Assembly (NCBI RefSeq): GCF_037975245.1
Contig: NC_092577.1
Location: 9,275,013-9,339,012 of the forward strand
Direction: 5' to 3'
Origin: Apostichopus japonicus
Taxonomy: Eukaryota; Echinodermata; Holothuroidea; Aspidochirotida; Stichopodidae
Length of the DNA stretch: 64,000 bases
Position numbers and translations under genes: made by a program. Of this stretch, positions 11,672 through 24,015 are shown piece by piece. Position 1 is the first letter of the stretch, and every line of letters starts with the position of its first letter. Below the pieces are notes generated by a model. It saw only the letters and a list, made by a program, of their open reading frames with translations. It ran no database searches and had not been told where the DNA came from.

Positions 11672-13410
11672 AAGTAACGTACAGGAGACAGTAATGGTGT
11701 GAAGCTATATATGTACTGATATACTAAACACGTCATTAATAACATAGGCTATGTTAAATTTATGACAACATATTACTATATAAACATGGCGTCTTCAAGG
11801 CAATTTCAATGTATAAGAATTATAATCCATGTCTGTATAATCAGATTTCAATGTCGATTTAAATATTCCATACATTTGAAGGGAAGAATTTTAAGATCAT
11901 GTTAGTCAACCTCTTATTATGTAAATCCTGGTTATTTAATAGTCCATTCATGCCACTACGACATATCTCTTCCAGTCAGAACATGTGCTATCCTTCACTT
12001 TATTGCTGTCAGATCAGATTATAAATATACTAACAGTGAGTCCTGTCGAAACTTACATTTAGAATTGTAATACTTTCATAACAGGCCTTGCGCCTTTAGG
12101 CTTAGGTCCAACTTAAATGGATGAATCGGGATGGAAATCATTTAATAGATTCCTCAAGGTATAGGCTTATTTTCAGCGTGCAATGATATGCATATGAGAG
12201 CGTCTTACTTTCTCTCTGTATGGAACATGGAGTAAAGCATGTGGGAAGATAATGGACCAGTTAATCAGTTTTACTAATATAAATCTAGTGGGAAGTTCAT
12301 GGAACATAGTATAAGTTAGGCATATATGTAGGAAGTAAAGAGAACATTGAATAAGTTAAAATAGGCTTACCCGGTGGGAATGTGGTTCTTGTCTCTAAAA
12401 ACCAAGATGGAACATAACAGTATTCTTAAACTCTACAAAACTTCCTGATAACTAGGAAGAATATTGAAACAATATAATAAGCGTTTTAAGTTTAAGATTT
12501 TAACTGATGTTAAAGATTTTTTGTTTTGTATGATAGCAATCACGTGACTAATATTTTTGCTTATCAGGGTGACCAGAACGATGCATGGTAAATGTTATAT
12601 TACTAACATTATTAGAAAAATGTAAATCATGTAAGATTCTAAATATAAAGAAACCGTTGAAACTATTTTCCTCTGCACGAGTCTCAATCGTGCCGCTTAA
12701 AGCAACAGTTAGGCTAACAATGTAAACGTGGTAGGCTAATTCTATACACAAGAAAGTGTATTGATAACAAAGTGTCATCTTTCTCACTAATTGCATCAAA
12801 TAAATGTTACTGAGGGAATAATTACTAAATTTGATTTGATCCTCAACGGTAATATTTCGTCACGTGCGCGCTTTGTATTGCTGCATTACACACATTTAAG
12901 ACCAAATTATCTGATGTCACTATCGATTAGCATAATCAAATAATAAAACTTAACTTAAACAGATTTTTTAACATGCAAATGACTAACCGTTGTAACTACG
13001 ATAATGAGAGAGCCTCGCAATAATTGTGAAGCCCGCCATCTAAACTGACGACCTGTAGGTGACTTTCGTAAAGGATATCACGAATATTGACAACAAAACA
13101 GAAAGTTGAATTTATCAGCGCGGGTTAATATTAGATTACTTCAAAGGTCGATGTTTTGTGTGAACGATAAACAGTTAATCAGAGATAATAAGGATAGATT
13201 CGCTTTGTTGTAATCTCTGTCGAGCCAGAGACCTGTTGGTAAAATGACTGGTCCTGTTGACTTAGAGAATTATACATTGATTTATAAAAATTTTGTTAGT
13301 TTTAACCATGCATTTTGTATCAATATAGATTCGTCAGATCATCTCTTTGAAAGATACTCATGGATAATATCACTCAACGGAAAAGAAAAGTGAAGACCCA
13401 AGTTTATCCA

Positions 13411-13472
13411 GCCAACCAATCACGAAAGTTGTTGCGACGTCATAATCGATGGAGCGCCTTACAGTGCAAGGT
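13411..13472 (+). promoter_or_regulatory. Conserved CCAAT/CRE-like block ahead of NACHT gene 1
   Basis: CCAAT (13416-13420) is followed by CACGAAAGTTGTTGCGACGTCATAA and a possible donor, GCAAG|GTTTGT, at 13471. The paralogous block (33027-33087) reads GTGACGTCATAA, a full cAMP-response-element core, and has the same donor. No frame that would reach the phase-1 acceptor of the NACHT exon stays open in both copies. Promoter or untranslated exon is therefore more likely than coding. Confidence 0.4.
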
Positions 13473-14046
13473 TTGTTGTAATTACATAGTTTTGTAATAG
13501 TAACTTAAGCATAAAAAAGCTTATGTTTAAAATAAAGATTGTTAAGGATTTAAGCCTCAGCATTGTATTTACTTTAACAGTGTATGATCGAGAGTTCAAC
13601 GTGATTTTGTTTATATTGTTTTGATTGTTTTGTTTCTTCCTTATTAATTTGACCTAACCGATTGGAATTGTTACATGAAGATATGAACGCATATAAGGCG
13701 ATACAAAATTTCATATTAATCCGATTTTACTGGTATACTTTTGTCGTTCACAGCGACTTCAAACAGATCGCACGCCGTTATAATTGTTTCCGGTTTATAT
13801 ATAAGCACTGAAACACACCCCATGCAAATGAGGAGGGGAGAGAGGTGGTCGGGGCGTTTTAACTAGTTGGTTTGTACAAAGGGTACCACTTAGCCTTTGC
13901 ATATGTTTTTTTTTTCTTTATTTCCTGAACAAACCTGTTGATGTAAAAGAACCTGCTATGTAATATATCCAGGTATTCATATGAAATATAGTTTGATTTT
14001 CTTCGATGATATGTTGTTTTTATTTTCTTTAATTTGCATTTCTCAG

Positions 14047-15578
14047 ACCGTATGGAGCAATTCAAAGCAGAGCTGAAAACGGAATATGAATATTCATATC
14101 GGTCCATTCGACCAATCCCTTTCTTAGAGAAACAATACCCAGTCCAACGTTTGTTTCCCGAGGGAGGAGTTGAATATCTCTCTAAAGATCAGACTAAACA
14201 TCAACATCGCTGGCAGAAACTAGATTCTTACAAAGACATTTTTAACAAAAATGTAATGGAAGATAACCGATGGATTATTGAAGGTGAACCAGGGTCCGGT
14301 AAATCATTCCTAACCTTACAACTCACGTATGAGTGGTGTAATCATGACGTGGAATCTTGTCTGCGTGACGTAGACATATTGATTGTAGTTAAGATGAGAC
14401 AATTATCAGGTGTGTCGTCTATTTATGATGCTATTAAATGTTTCATTTTATCCAAAGACTCTAAATATTCTATTGATGATATTAGAGAAATACTTAGTGA
14501 AGCACAAACCTCTTTAGTGATTGTGCTAGATGGGATTGACGAGTACCCTCACCACAGCCAATCAAATCACTTCATGAATATCATCAAGAAAATAATCTTA
14601 CCAAAATGTAAACTTATCGTTACAACACGATCAGGTAAAATACCTCACGAATGTGTTAATTGGACTAACCGTGTAAGATTAATGGGATTTAGTACTGAAA
14701 CACAGGAAAGGTACGTACGTGAAGTATTAACATCAGGTAATGATGATGAAACACTTAATGTTATCAAGGAATGGCTTCCAAGTACTTCAATCCTCTATGA
14801 ATTCTATCAGATCCCTCTAATATTTGTTACGTATGCTCACCTCTCTCATGAGGCTGGAAGTGAACTGTTGCATTGTACCTCCATAACCAGTTTCTTCAGT
14901 CACGTGATCAGCTCTCTTCATAGTCATTTTGATAATAAGATGGAATGTGCTAATATGGACAGCCGATTTGTAACAATTGAGAAACACAACCAGGAGCTTT
15001 ATAGACTTTCGTTTCAGGGCCTTCAGTTACAATCAGAAAGTCCTCAGTGGGAAAAAGAATTACTTACCAAAGAGATTGGAGAATCTTTCATTGAAACTTT
15101 CGTATGCATTGGGATATTACGAGAGGAGGAAAGAATATCAAACCAAACTGAAGAAACTCTATCAAATTCTGAAGTCATTAAAATTATCAAATTTTATCAC
15201 AACCTTTACTGTGATTGGTACGCTGCTCATTATTTGGCTGCCGTCATCGCTAAGGTTGATGATCCCGATAATAAGTCTGATGGAGACGAAGAACTCGAAA
15301 TACTAGAGGACTTGGATCCTTTTACCTTCCAGTACCTTTACCGATTTGCGTGTGGCTTAAATCATGCATGTGCAAAACACATATTAGATTATCTGAGCCA
15401 TGTAGAATGTGGAGATGTCTTTGTGATGTTGTGTTTACTTGAACAACGTGGAAAGGTAGATGGCATTAAAGACAATCTGAGGGAAATCTGTTCCAGAACA
15501 TTGCAGATGAGGAATCAAGATACTAGGGTGATGCAGAGATCTGTTTTACAACTGATAAACATCGCTGCTAGAGAAAAG
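14047..15578 (+). CDS. NACHT exon of NLR-like gene 1
   Basis: The exon has 1532 nt, entry phase 1, exit phase 0 at AAAAG|GTATAT. Walker A is GEPGSGKS (14283-14306), followed by FLTLQLTYEWC. Walker B is LVIVLDGIDEYP (14514-14549), the acidic LDG-DE form of NACHT ATPases. A sensor-1-like LIVTTRSGKIP follows, then an IPLIF motif of the winged-helix part. Further on is FYHNLYCDWYAAHYLAAV, matching the FxHxxxxEWYAAxYL motif after the NACHT core of animal NLRs. The end (DPFTFQYLYRFACGLN) leads to the LRR part. Reading past the donor gives only ten more codons before a stop, which would be a truncated isoform. All ATPase motifs look intact. Confidence 0.88.
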
Positions 15579-18500
15579 GTATATTATAGAATAAATTCAC
15601 CATTCTGAAGAACTGGTTACAAGGCGAGCGCAATGTGTCATAAGGCACACCACTGTATGTATGGTGTGCACATGTTGTGAACGCTATGTAAATGCTTGAA
15701 AAAAATCTATCTTTTATAAAAGAAAATATATGAAACGTTAACAAGTAAGGAAACCAACAAACACACTGGTTTTAATATTCAACATTTTTCGCCAATCTCC
15801 TATAGTCATGAGGATTAAATGCATCGTTAATATATAACCAGAAGAATGAACACTACAGTAACTGTTCATATAGAGACATGATACTGCTGTAACATACACG
15901 AACATTTATTATGTGCACATGAACGACTCAAATCTATCAATTCTGATCATGTGATTTCACAGAACGAATTATAATTTCGAAAACACTACGTTGTTAAAGA
16001 TCAGATGATGTAAATTGCTCGACAATTATAAAGGAACTTAGACAATAAAAAACTGCGATTATCGTGCCTCATATCAGATATAAATATTTAGTAAAATAAA
16101 CTGTTGATTGATGATTATTCATATTAGTCAATAAAAATACTATTAAAAAACGTTCTACTTATTCTTTCATTGCAGATACCAGTTTCAAGTTTATATCTCT
16201 TTGAGTCTTTCCAGTCAGTAGATGTCGTAACCAGTCATATTGTTCTTAAATCTCAACTTCGTATTCCAATACTAGAGAACGTTGAGCAACTTTGGTTTGA
16301 GCAAAACGGACACGAAATGACAGAAATTGAGTTGGATGGAATACTCAGCTTTATAGCAAAGTGTAAAAAACTGAAAACAGTAAGGTAAATAATGCATCTT
16401 GAAGATCTTATTCATAACAAGTACAGTGTGTCTGTCGCGGTCTGGCGAAGGGAACTCTATTGGAGTGTTTCTCTTGAAGCTAAATAAAGACTGAGAGGAC
16501 CAGTGTAACATGGAGTAGTAGGTAAAGAAATGCCATAGATAAATTTATATAGTCCGGTGTAAAATGGAGGAGTAGATAAACATATGCCGTAGATAAATTT
16601 ATCTTATTTCAAGTGGTTCTTCGAGTAAGCTTTCTTAGTTCATCATTAATAAAAGCACCTGTGGAAGTGAGTGTACACCGCAGTCATGTTTACCAGTATA
16701 GATAACTTTGTATCCAAAATCATTTTGATCAAGAATGACACTGTATGACTCCTGTCTGTTGGTGTGAAAAAAAATGGTTTCAAAAGAATGTGCAATGCCA
16801 GATTGCGATTCATTGACGTAGTTATGTCAAAGTTGCTGATTACAACACTTATTGACTTCGGTGCATTTGTAAAGTATACGAATGCTACCACTTCCCTATA
16901 TGCGCTCTTCTCTCGTTAGTGGTAGTCCGGTAGGTCATACCCTAGTCCTCTAAAAGATTCTCATACTCCTTTTGAGAGGTAAGTTACCGCCAGGATCATT
17001 AGGCGAAGGAGCCGGGGATAGGGGACTGCAGCCCACCCCATCCCTACCAAAAAACAAAAACAAAAACAAGACGACACTTTACTGAAATTCAGACAATATG
17101 CTGATATTGTTTCAAGCACTGCCAACAAACAAAACTAGACTGCAATAATGTTTTTGATGAGAATCATTGTTTCCGTAAACGTTCGTACAAACCTGTACTG
17201 AAGACCCTGGATTCGATGGCAGCATTTGTTGGTAATCTCAAGTTTAAAAAACAACAATTTAAATCGCAGGAAATTCAAAGTTAAATCATTGTTATATTTT
17301 CGATGTGTTTTCTCCACAGATTTAACTATTCTTTGTTACCAGTCGGATTTCATCGTCGTGCACTTTTGACGTCATTAACTGAAAAAAATGTTGAAGGTAA
17401 TTGCTAAAATCATGAAAATAATACTTTATCTGAATATAACTTTTATAATAACAACAGACTTAGCGTTAAAATACTTGTTACATTGACACTGGTAACATAC
17501 GTGTAGTTTTTCAACTGTAATGTATTCTTTGCATTAACAATGACTAGCACCCATCTAATTATTAAACACCCTTTAAGATATCTACAAGGAATTAAATACG
17601 TAAACATAATTGATTAGTGTATATATGTGCCAATGGTTGTGGTACCTAGTGATCGAGGTTTAGTAAATCATGACAAGTAGGTGTGATGTCATTGTGCTTT
17701 GTATGTCGTTAGATACTTGGTATGACGTCACCTGTAATTGTAAGACTAAAGTTTTGTGCCTAAGATCTAAAGGATGGTCCTTAGAAAAATAAGTTATTCT
17801 ACTAAATTTAAGACATTTCCATCTCTTTTCAGTGTTATGGTATCCATCAGAAGTTTGGTATCGTTTGAATCTCAACTCTGGTACTTGGCAGGTATGGATC
17901 AATTTACATAATAACAAAATATAAATAATGTGACTTACTTTATGATTCATGAATTATTTTCATCGTTTTATAAAAGAACTTTACCTCATTTTTTCTACTA
18001 TGTCAAATTTCTGACAGAAATTCCCTGGTGGATTTCTTTCCGAATCATATTGCGTTAATTTTTAGAGATTTTAAGCAATTACTTTAGGTTGAAATCAACG
18101 CACCAATGTAAATGAAAAATATTAGTTAGTGCTGAAATGTAATCGCATGAAGATAGAATTACCTTTAAGCCACGCTGTCGTGATCTGAGTGTTAAATTTG
18201 TTTTAATTTCCCAGCACAAAATCGACAACACTGATCTCACTGAAGAAGACTACATTAAAGTGGTAAGTTCAGTTTACAAGACTAAGATTAATGGTTTTGT
18301 GACTTTGCCGTTGCCTTGATTTGATGTTAAGATTAATTATAGTTTTAATCAATATTCATTACTATGTATTAGTTACCCAGAAAATAGTTCGATACTTTGT
18401 CAGGTCTCCTTTATCATATTCCTTACCTATTCACTAACCCTGTCACTGACCCCAGCACTTACATATTCACTATCCCTGTCACTGACCCCATCACTTACTT

Positions 18501-21500
18501 ATTCACTAACCCTGTCACTGACTTTATTCACTAACCCTGTCACTAACCCCATCACTTACCTATTCACTAACCCTGTCACTGACCACATCACTTGCATATT
18601 CACTTACCCTGTCACTTACCCCATCACTTACCTATTCACTAACCCTGTCACTGGCCCCATCACTTACATATTCACTAACCCTGTTATTAACCCCATCACT
18701 TACCTATTCACTAACCCTGTCACTGACCCTATCACTAACCTATTCACTAACCCTGTCACTGACCACATCACTTGCATATTCACTTACCCTGTCACTGACC
18801 CCATCACTTACATATTCACTAACCCTGTCACTGGCCCCATCACTTACCTAGTCACTAACCCTGTCATTGACCCTATCACTTACCTATCAACTAAATCTAT
18901 CAGTGACCACATCACTCACCTATTCACTAACACTGTCACTGACCCAATCACCTACATATTCACTAACCATGTCAGTGACCCCATCACTTACATATTCACT
19001 AACCCTGTCACTACACCCATCACATACATATTCACTAACCCTGTCACTGACCCCATCACTAACATATTCACTAACCCTTTCACTGAACCCATCACTTACC
19101 TATTCACATACCCTGTCACTGAACCCATCACATACATATTCACTAACCCTGTCACTGACCCCATCACTTACATTTTTACTAACCCTGTCACTGACCCCAT
19201 CACTAACATATTCACTAACTGTCACTGAACCCATCACATGCATATTCACTAACCCTGTCACTGACCCCATCACTTACATTTTCACTAGCCCTGTCACTGA
19301 ACCAATCACATAAATATTCACTAACCCTGTCACTGAACCCATCACATACATATTCACTAACCCTGTCACTGACCCCATCACTAATATATTGACTAACCAT
19401 GTTACTTACCCCATCACTTACATATTCAATAACCATATCACTGACCCCATCACTAACATATTCACTGACCCTGTCACTGAACCCATCACATACATATTCA
19501 CTAACCCTGTCACTGACCCCATCACTTACATATTCACTAACAATGTAACTGAACCCATCACATACATATTCACTAACCCTTTCACTGACCCCATCACTTA
19601 CATATTCACTAACCCTGTGACTGGACCCATCACATACATACTCACTAACCCTGTCAATGAACCCATCACATATATATTCACTAACCCTGTCACTGACCCC
19701 ATCACTAACATATTCACTAACCATGTCACTGACCCCATAACTTACATATTGACTTGCCCTGTTACTGACCCCATCACTGACATATTCACTAACCCTGTCA
19801 CTGACCCCATCACTTACATATTCACTAACCCTGTCACTGACCCCATCACTTACATATTCACTAACCATGTTACTGGCCTCATCACTTACATATTCACTAA
19901 CCATGTCACTGAACCCATCACATACATATTCACCAACCCTGTCACTGACCCCATCACTTACATATTCACTAACCCTGTCACTGAACCCATCACATACATA
20001 TTCACTTACCCTGTCACTGAACCCACCACATACAATTTCACTTACCCTGTCACTGACCCCATCACTTACATATTCACTGACCCTGTCACTGAACCCATCA
20101 CATACATATTCACTAACCCTGTCACTAAACCCATCACTTACATATTCACTAACCCTGTCACTGAACCTATCACTAACATATTCACTAACCCTGTCACTGA
20201 CCCCATCACTTACATATTCACTAACCCTGTCACTGAACCCATCACATACAAACTCACTAACCCTGTCACTGACCCCATAACTTACATATTGACTTGCCCT
20301 GTTACTGACCCCATCACTGACATATTCACTAACCCTGTCACTGACCCCATAACTTACATATTCACTAACCATGTTACTGGCCTCATCACTTACATATTCA
20401 CTAACCATGTCACTGAACCCATCACATACATATTCACCAACCCTGTCACTGGCCCCATCACTTACATATTCACTAACCCTGTCACTGAACCCATCACATA
20501 CATATTCACTTACCCTGTCACTGACCCCATCACTTACATATTCACTAACCCAGTCACTGAACCCATCACATACATACTCACTAACCCTGTCACTGACCCC
20601 ATAACTTACATATTGACTTGCCCTGTTACTGACCCCATCACTGACATATTCACTAACCCTGTCACTGACCCCATAACTTACATATTCACTAACCCTGTCA
20701 CTGACCCCATCACTTACATATTCACTAACCATGTTACTGGCCTCATCACTTACATATTCACTAACCATGTCACTGAACCCATCACATACATATTCACCAA
20801 CCCTGTCACTGACCCCATCACTTACATATTCACTAACCCTGTCACTGAACCCATCACATACATATTCACTTACCCTGTCACTGAACCCATCACATACATA
20901 TTCACTTACCCTGTCACTGACCCCATCACTTACATATTCACTGACCCTGTCACTGAACCCATCACATACATATTCACTAACCCTGTCACTGAACCCATCA
21001 CTTACATATTCACTAACCCTGTCACTGACCCCATCACTAACATATTCACTAACCCTGTCACTGACCCCATCACTTACATATTCACTAACCCTGTCACTGA
21101 ACCCATCACATACATACTCACTAACCCTGTCACTGAACCCATCACATATATATTCACTAACCCTGTCACTGACCCCATCACTAACATATTCACTAACCAT
21201 GTCACTGACCCCATAACTGACATATTCACTAACATTGCAACTGACCCCATCACTTACATATTCACTAACCCTGTCACTGACACCATCACATATACCTATT
21301 CACTTACCCTGTTACTGACCTCATCACATACCTATGCAATAACCCTGTCACTTTTACTAAATGAACGTTACCGTCTTACGTTCGGTAGTTGATGTGCTTA
21401 GTCAACGCTTGGATGTCATATTATCAAATATTTGTAACTTCAAATCATTGACTGCGATATCAGGTGCCGACCCAAGAGAGGGCGTCTTTCCCTTTCCCTT

Positions 21501-21915
21501 TTAAACCGACAAATAAGTGATTGCGTTTAGACTTAACTATCTGACCTCGTATAGAATCTAACTTTGCCCCAGGATGGACCATTTGACGTAAACAAAAAGT
21601 ATCTGGGGTAAGAACCCCAGGCAGCTTATATTGGAATTTGATTCAACAATCACATGTTGGTTATAATGCATTTAAGTATAGGTAATAACTATACGCTGTA
21701 GATTTCATAATTACTTACGCGTGCAGACTTTAATGCAGAAGAAAAAGTTGGTTTACACCTTGGAAGAAGTGTCTCAATCTGGTTCCAATTTCTTTAAATG
21801 TGAATTACATCAACGTTAATCACTGACGCGAACACTCTCCTACTATACTCTTCTGCAATAATGTATTTTATTTCTCTATTCCTAGGTTTCCAACTTCCGT
21901 GATATAAACGTCTAA
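14047..21915 (+). CDS. NACHT-LRR (NLR-like) gene 1, six exons to the stop; 5' end uncertain
   Basis: This is a predicted cytoplasmic NTPase of the NLR/STAND type, probably an innate immune sensor (inference from family). Exons are 14047-15578, 16176-16384, 17320-17396, 17833-17891, 18215-18262 and 21886-21915. Each has AG before and GT after, and phases match at all five junctions (0, 2, 1, 0, 0). The frame closes with TAA at 21913-21915. The first exon starts in phase 1 after TTCTCAG, so it may need an upstream exon. Alternatively, translation may start at the in-exon ATG at 14052. No N-terminal effector domain (CARD, Death, DEATH-like) is seen in the window. The C-terminal part of about 140 residues has an LRR-like hydrophobic pattern but only room for a few repeats, which is short for an NLR. 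The paralogue lies at 33474-34993 in the same orientation. Confidence 0.75.
16176..16384 (+). CDS. LRR-like exon 2 of NLR gene 1
   Basis: Acceptor TTCTTTCATTGCAG, donor AAG|GTAAAT; entry phase 0, exit phase 2, about 69 codons. The stretch ENVEQLWFEQNG...GILSFIAKCKKLKTV has the spacing of an LRR strand-and-helix. It continues in frame into the exon at 17320. Confidence 0.75.
16500..16615. repeat. Two-copy local tandem repeat in intron 2
   Basis: GTGTAACATGGAGTAGTAG...CATAGATAAATTTAT is followed by a second copy, GTGTAAAATGGAGGAGTAG...CGTAGATAAATTTAT, with a period of about 55 bp. Confidence 0.6.
17320..17396 (+). CDS. Exon 3 of NLR gene 1
   Basis: Acceptor TTTTCTCCACAG, donor GAAG|GTAATT; 77 nt, phase 2 in and phase 1 out. 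It encodes FNYSLLPVGFHRRALLTSL and a few more residues, consistent with an LRR segment. Confidence 0.68.
17833..17891 (+). CDS. Exon 4 of NLR gene 1
   Basis: Acceptor CATCTCTTTTCAG, donor GGCAG|GTATGG; 59 nt, phase 1 in and phase 0 out. It encodes LWYPSEVWYRLNLNSGTWQ. The strong pyrimidine tract and exact phase fit support it. Confidence 0.68.
18215..18262 (+). CDS. Exon 5 of NLR gene 1
   Basis: Acceptor TTTTAATTTCCCAG, donor AAAGTG|GTAAGT; 48 nt, phase 0-0. It encodes HKIDNTDLTEEDYIKV. The following intron contains the 36-bp minisatellite. Confidence 0.68.
18424..21352. repeat. 36-bp minisatellite, about 80 copies, inside the last intron of NLR gene 1
   Basis: The unit is CATATTCACTAACCCTGTCA followed by CTGACCCCATCACTTA (36 bp). 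It varies mainly at GACCCC/GAACCC and CACTTA/CACATA. As 36 is divisible by 3 and the unit has no stop in several frames, long frames run through it on both strands (for example 19389-21392 plus, 19215-21200 minus). They encode a 12-residue repeat and are not evidence of a protein. Higher-order structure is visible: the variant CTTGCCCTGTTACTG recurs near 19754, 20294 and 20618. The left edge is irregular and more diverged. Confidence 0.92.
21886..21915 (+). CDS. Terminal coding exon of NLR gene 1
   Basis: Acceptor TTTCTCTATTCCTAG, phase 0, encodes VSNFRDINV and then TAA. The exon is tiny, so support rests on the acceptor quality and on closing the frame. No canonical AATAAA was seen just downstream. 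Confidence 0.5.
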   Translation, partial: VSNFRDINV

Positions 21916-22769
21916 TATCAGCTACGTAACTCTTGTATTGAGAGTGTTCCATCACCTATACGGTCAGCTTTAAATCAATGTGATGACGTCAGAAGATTCC
22001 AATGCATTGCTACAAAATGCACAGTATAAAAATAATCATTTCTTTCAGTGGCATTGACCGTTTGTTAAAATGAACTTTAGATAATGGTTAATTGTTGTAC
22101 ATTTCCTTATTTGGCATAGTATGGTCAAGCTAATCTCAGTGTAATATGTTAAAATGCATCTAAGAAGATCGCAAATCAACAATGTAATAAGATATAATAG
22201 ACCATAGGAGTCAGATTGGTCACATGTGTGTTCGTGGGTTGGGTGGAGATTGAGTGGGGGAGGTTAATGGAGAAGTTAATGATATACTCAATACTTATTA
22301 CAATATTAGTAACAACCAAAGAAAGACAAGTGACCCAAGTCAGTTTATTCAAGAGTTTCAATCTATTGTTATTGACCTCCACATTTACAGTAAATGTCTA
22401 AAAACAATGTGGTACTATCGTTATTATTTAATACAAGCACTCCTTTTATTTGATATGTCTGAATGAACTCAAGTATATTTAGGAATGAGGAGTTGTAGGG
22501 GTATGACTAGAGCATTTATAATATTTAATGCATTAATTAGTTACGACCGGAGAAAGAATCAAACTATTTCGCTCTTAGTTGATTTCATGTATTTCAATTA
22601 TTTGTTATTGACGTACATACTTGCAATATATTTCTAGTAATTCATTTTATGTTATGCTATTTTCTTGCTACAAGCAATTTTTATCAAGATTTTGTTATTT
22701 TTGCCATGACGAACACCAAACTATAACGCCTCTTTTATATAGGATATTCAACTATACGGTTAAAATTGT
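21916..22769. other. 3' region of NLR gene 1; no further gene seen
   Basis: Presumed 3' UTR and intergenic DNA. The short frames at 22176-22466 overlap on both strands and carry no recognisable domain. Confidence 0.4.
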
Positions 22770-23260
22770 TTTGTCTTTAAAGGCAATTCATTTTGCGTTA
22801 TGCTACTTTAGTTATTTGGAAGAAATTCAAATATTTGAGTTTCACAAGGAACGTCTTTTTCTAAAGAACACTGCGTAAGATTCCTGAATAACGCAATATT
22901 TACAAGAAAACAACACACAAGATGTTAGCCAATTAATCTAAGAAAAAATAATTTGTAAATTAAGAGAAAATAATAATTTCAAATTAACCATTAGCCACTT
23001 CCATTTCCATTTCCCTCTCCTTCTACAATCAATGAACATGCTTGTTACGTCATTGCTTCACTTTGTTTGTATAGTCATAGACTCTGCTTTCGAACACACC
23101 CATTCATTCCCTGCTATAGGAGCTCATGTAATATATAAGTTATCTCATATATGTTTGAGGTATTTTACCATAAGAAACGAGTGAGACTTAGCCTATTTTA
23201 ATTTAAAGTGGTCTGTTCAGTCCAATCTAAAGCTGGAATTTGATGAGCACATCACTGAAG
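22770..23260. repeat. Duplicated block A, copy 1
   Basis: TTTAGTTATTTGGAAGA-ATTCAAA, GAGTTTCACAAGGAA-GTC and TTTTTCTAAAGAACACHGCG, ending with AAAGTGGTCTGTT-AGTCCAATCTAA, recur collinearly at 24690-25110. The open frame 22621-22878 lies partly in it and is not supported as a gene. Confidence 0.75.
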
Positions 23261-23854
23261 TGACTGGGTTGCAAACCAAAATAAGATTCTAACTCCAGTC
23301 AACAATGTTCATTTCCTAGTTTTATAATTAATGATGTTGCTAATTAAATGTCCCATACAAACATAACATAATTATACATGACAGTTTAGTGCTTATTGAG
23401 TCATTGAATGGATGGATACTAGTAATCAAAGATGTTTACAAAACACCTGATTCGTCTGATGAAGGTGCAAGAGTGCATGTTTCGTACTGTTTTTGTTTCT
23501 TTCTGATACCGTTTTATGTTTCTATTTTTTATCATATCAACTATTGTTATATATTGTGAAGTAAGAACTCATCATTGTTACTATTTAAATGTTGCCTTCA
23601 ATTTCACATCTTCGAGTCGGTCGATTCCGATCAACGAATAAAAAGACCGTTTTTCATCATCTGCATCGTCTGCAGAAACAAAAATAATGCACATCACGTG
23701 ATCTTTCGCAAGTAATGCACATATTGGCAATGTCCTCCCCCGTACCTTGAGTTTTCCTTACCAGTACTTACATGTTTCTATTTATCCATAGTAGGACTGC
23801 GAACTACATGAACCATACGTAATGTTACAGGTCTTGTAATATCAAGTGTATTCG

Positions 23855-24015
23855 GATGGAACGCTTGAGTTATATACTTTACTGTGTTATAGGTCACTTG
23901 AGTTATATACTTTACTGTGTTCGGTCGCTTGAGTTATATACTTACTGTTTTAGGTCGCTAGAGTTGAATACTTTACTGTTTGATCGCTAGAGTTATATAC
24001 TTTACTGTGTTTGGT
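23855..24015. repeat. Short tandem repeat, 5 copies, unit about 32-38 bp
   Basis: GGTCGCTTGAGTTATATACTTTACTGTGTT is repeated with small changes (CACTTGAG, CGCTAGAG) from about 23865 to 24012. Confidence 0.75.

Larger units (their letters stand above)
10080..13825. repeat. Duplicated upstream block of the NACHT genes, copy 1
   Basis: This block aligns collinearly with 30640-33420 by long shared runs, for example around 11460-11760 versus 31440-31730 and 12740-13800 versus 32290-33400. It has two differences in content from copy 2. A 'CTTCGCGCC' repeat and flanks (about 10340-10860) are present only here. About 450 bp (12285-12735) are missing from copy 2. Homology ends about 220 bp before the NACHT exon. 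By eye the identity in the 11460-11700 part is about 90%. Confidence 0.85.

Noticed and set aside
13391-13470. Coding exon starting MDNITQRKRKVKTQVYPANQ ahead of NLR gene 1
   Set aside because: The paralogous copy has a TGA in that frame, the exit phase does not fit the NACHT exon, and no frame suits both copies.
16646-16891. Minus-strand 81-codon frame in intron 2 of NLR gene 1 as a nested gene
   Set aside because: The opposite strand is about equally open, no family was recognised, and there is no start or splice support.
19215-21200. 661-codon minus-strand frame (VSEYVSDGVSDR repeats) as a gene
   Set aside because: It is the antisense reading of the 36-bp minisatellite. The plus strand is equally open, and there is no start context, no splice support and no non-repeat part.
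19389-21392. 667-codon plus-strand frame (TYIFTNPVTDPI repeats) as a gene
   Set aside because: Same minisatellite. The frame begins and ends with the array and lies in an intron of NLR gene 1.
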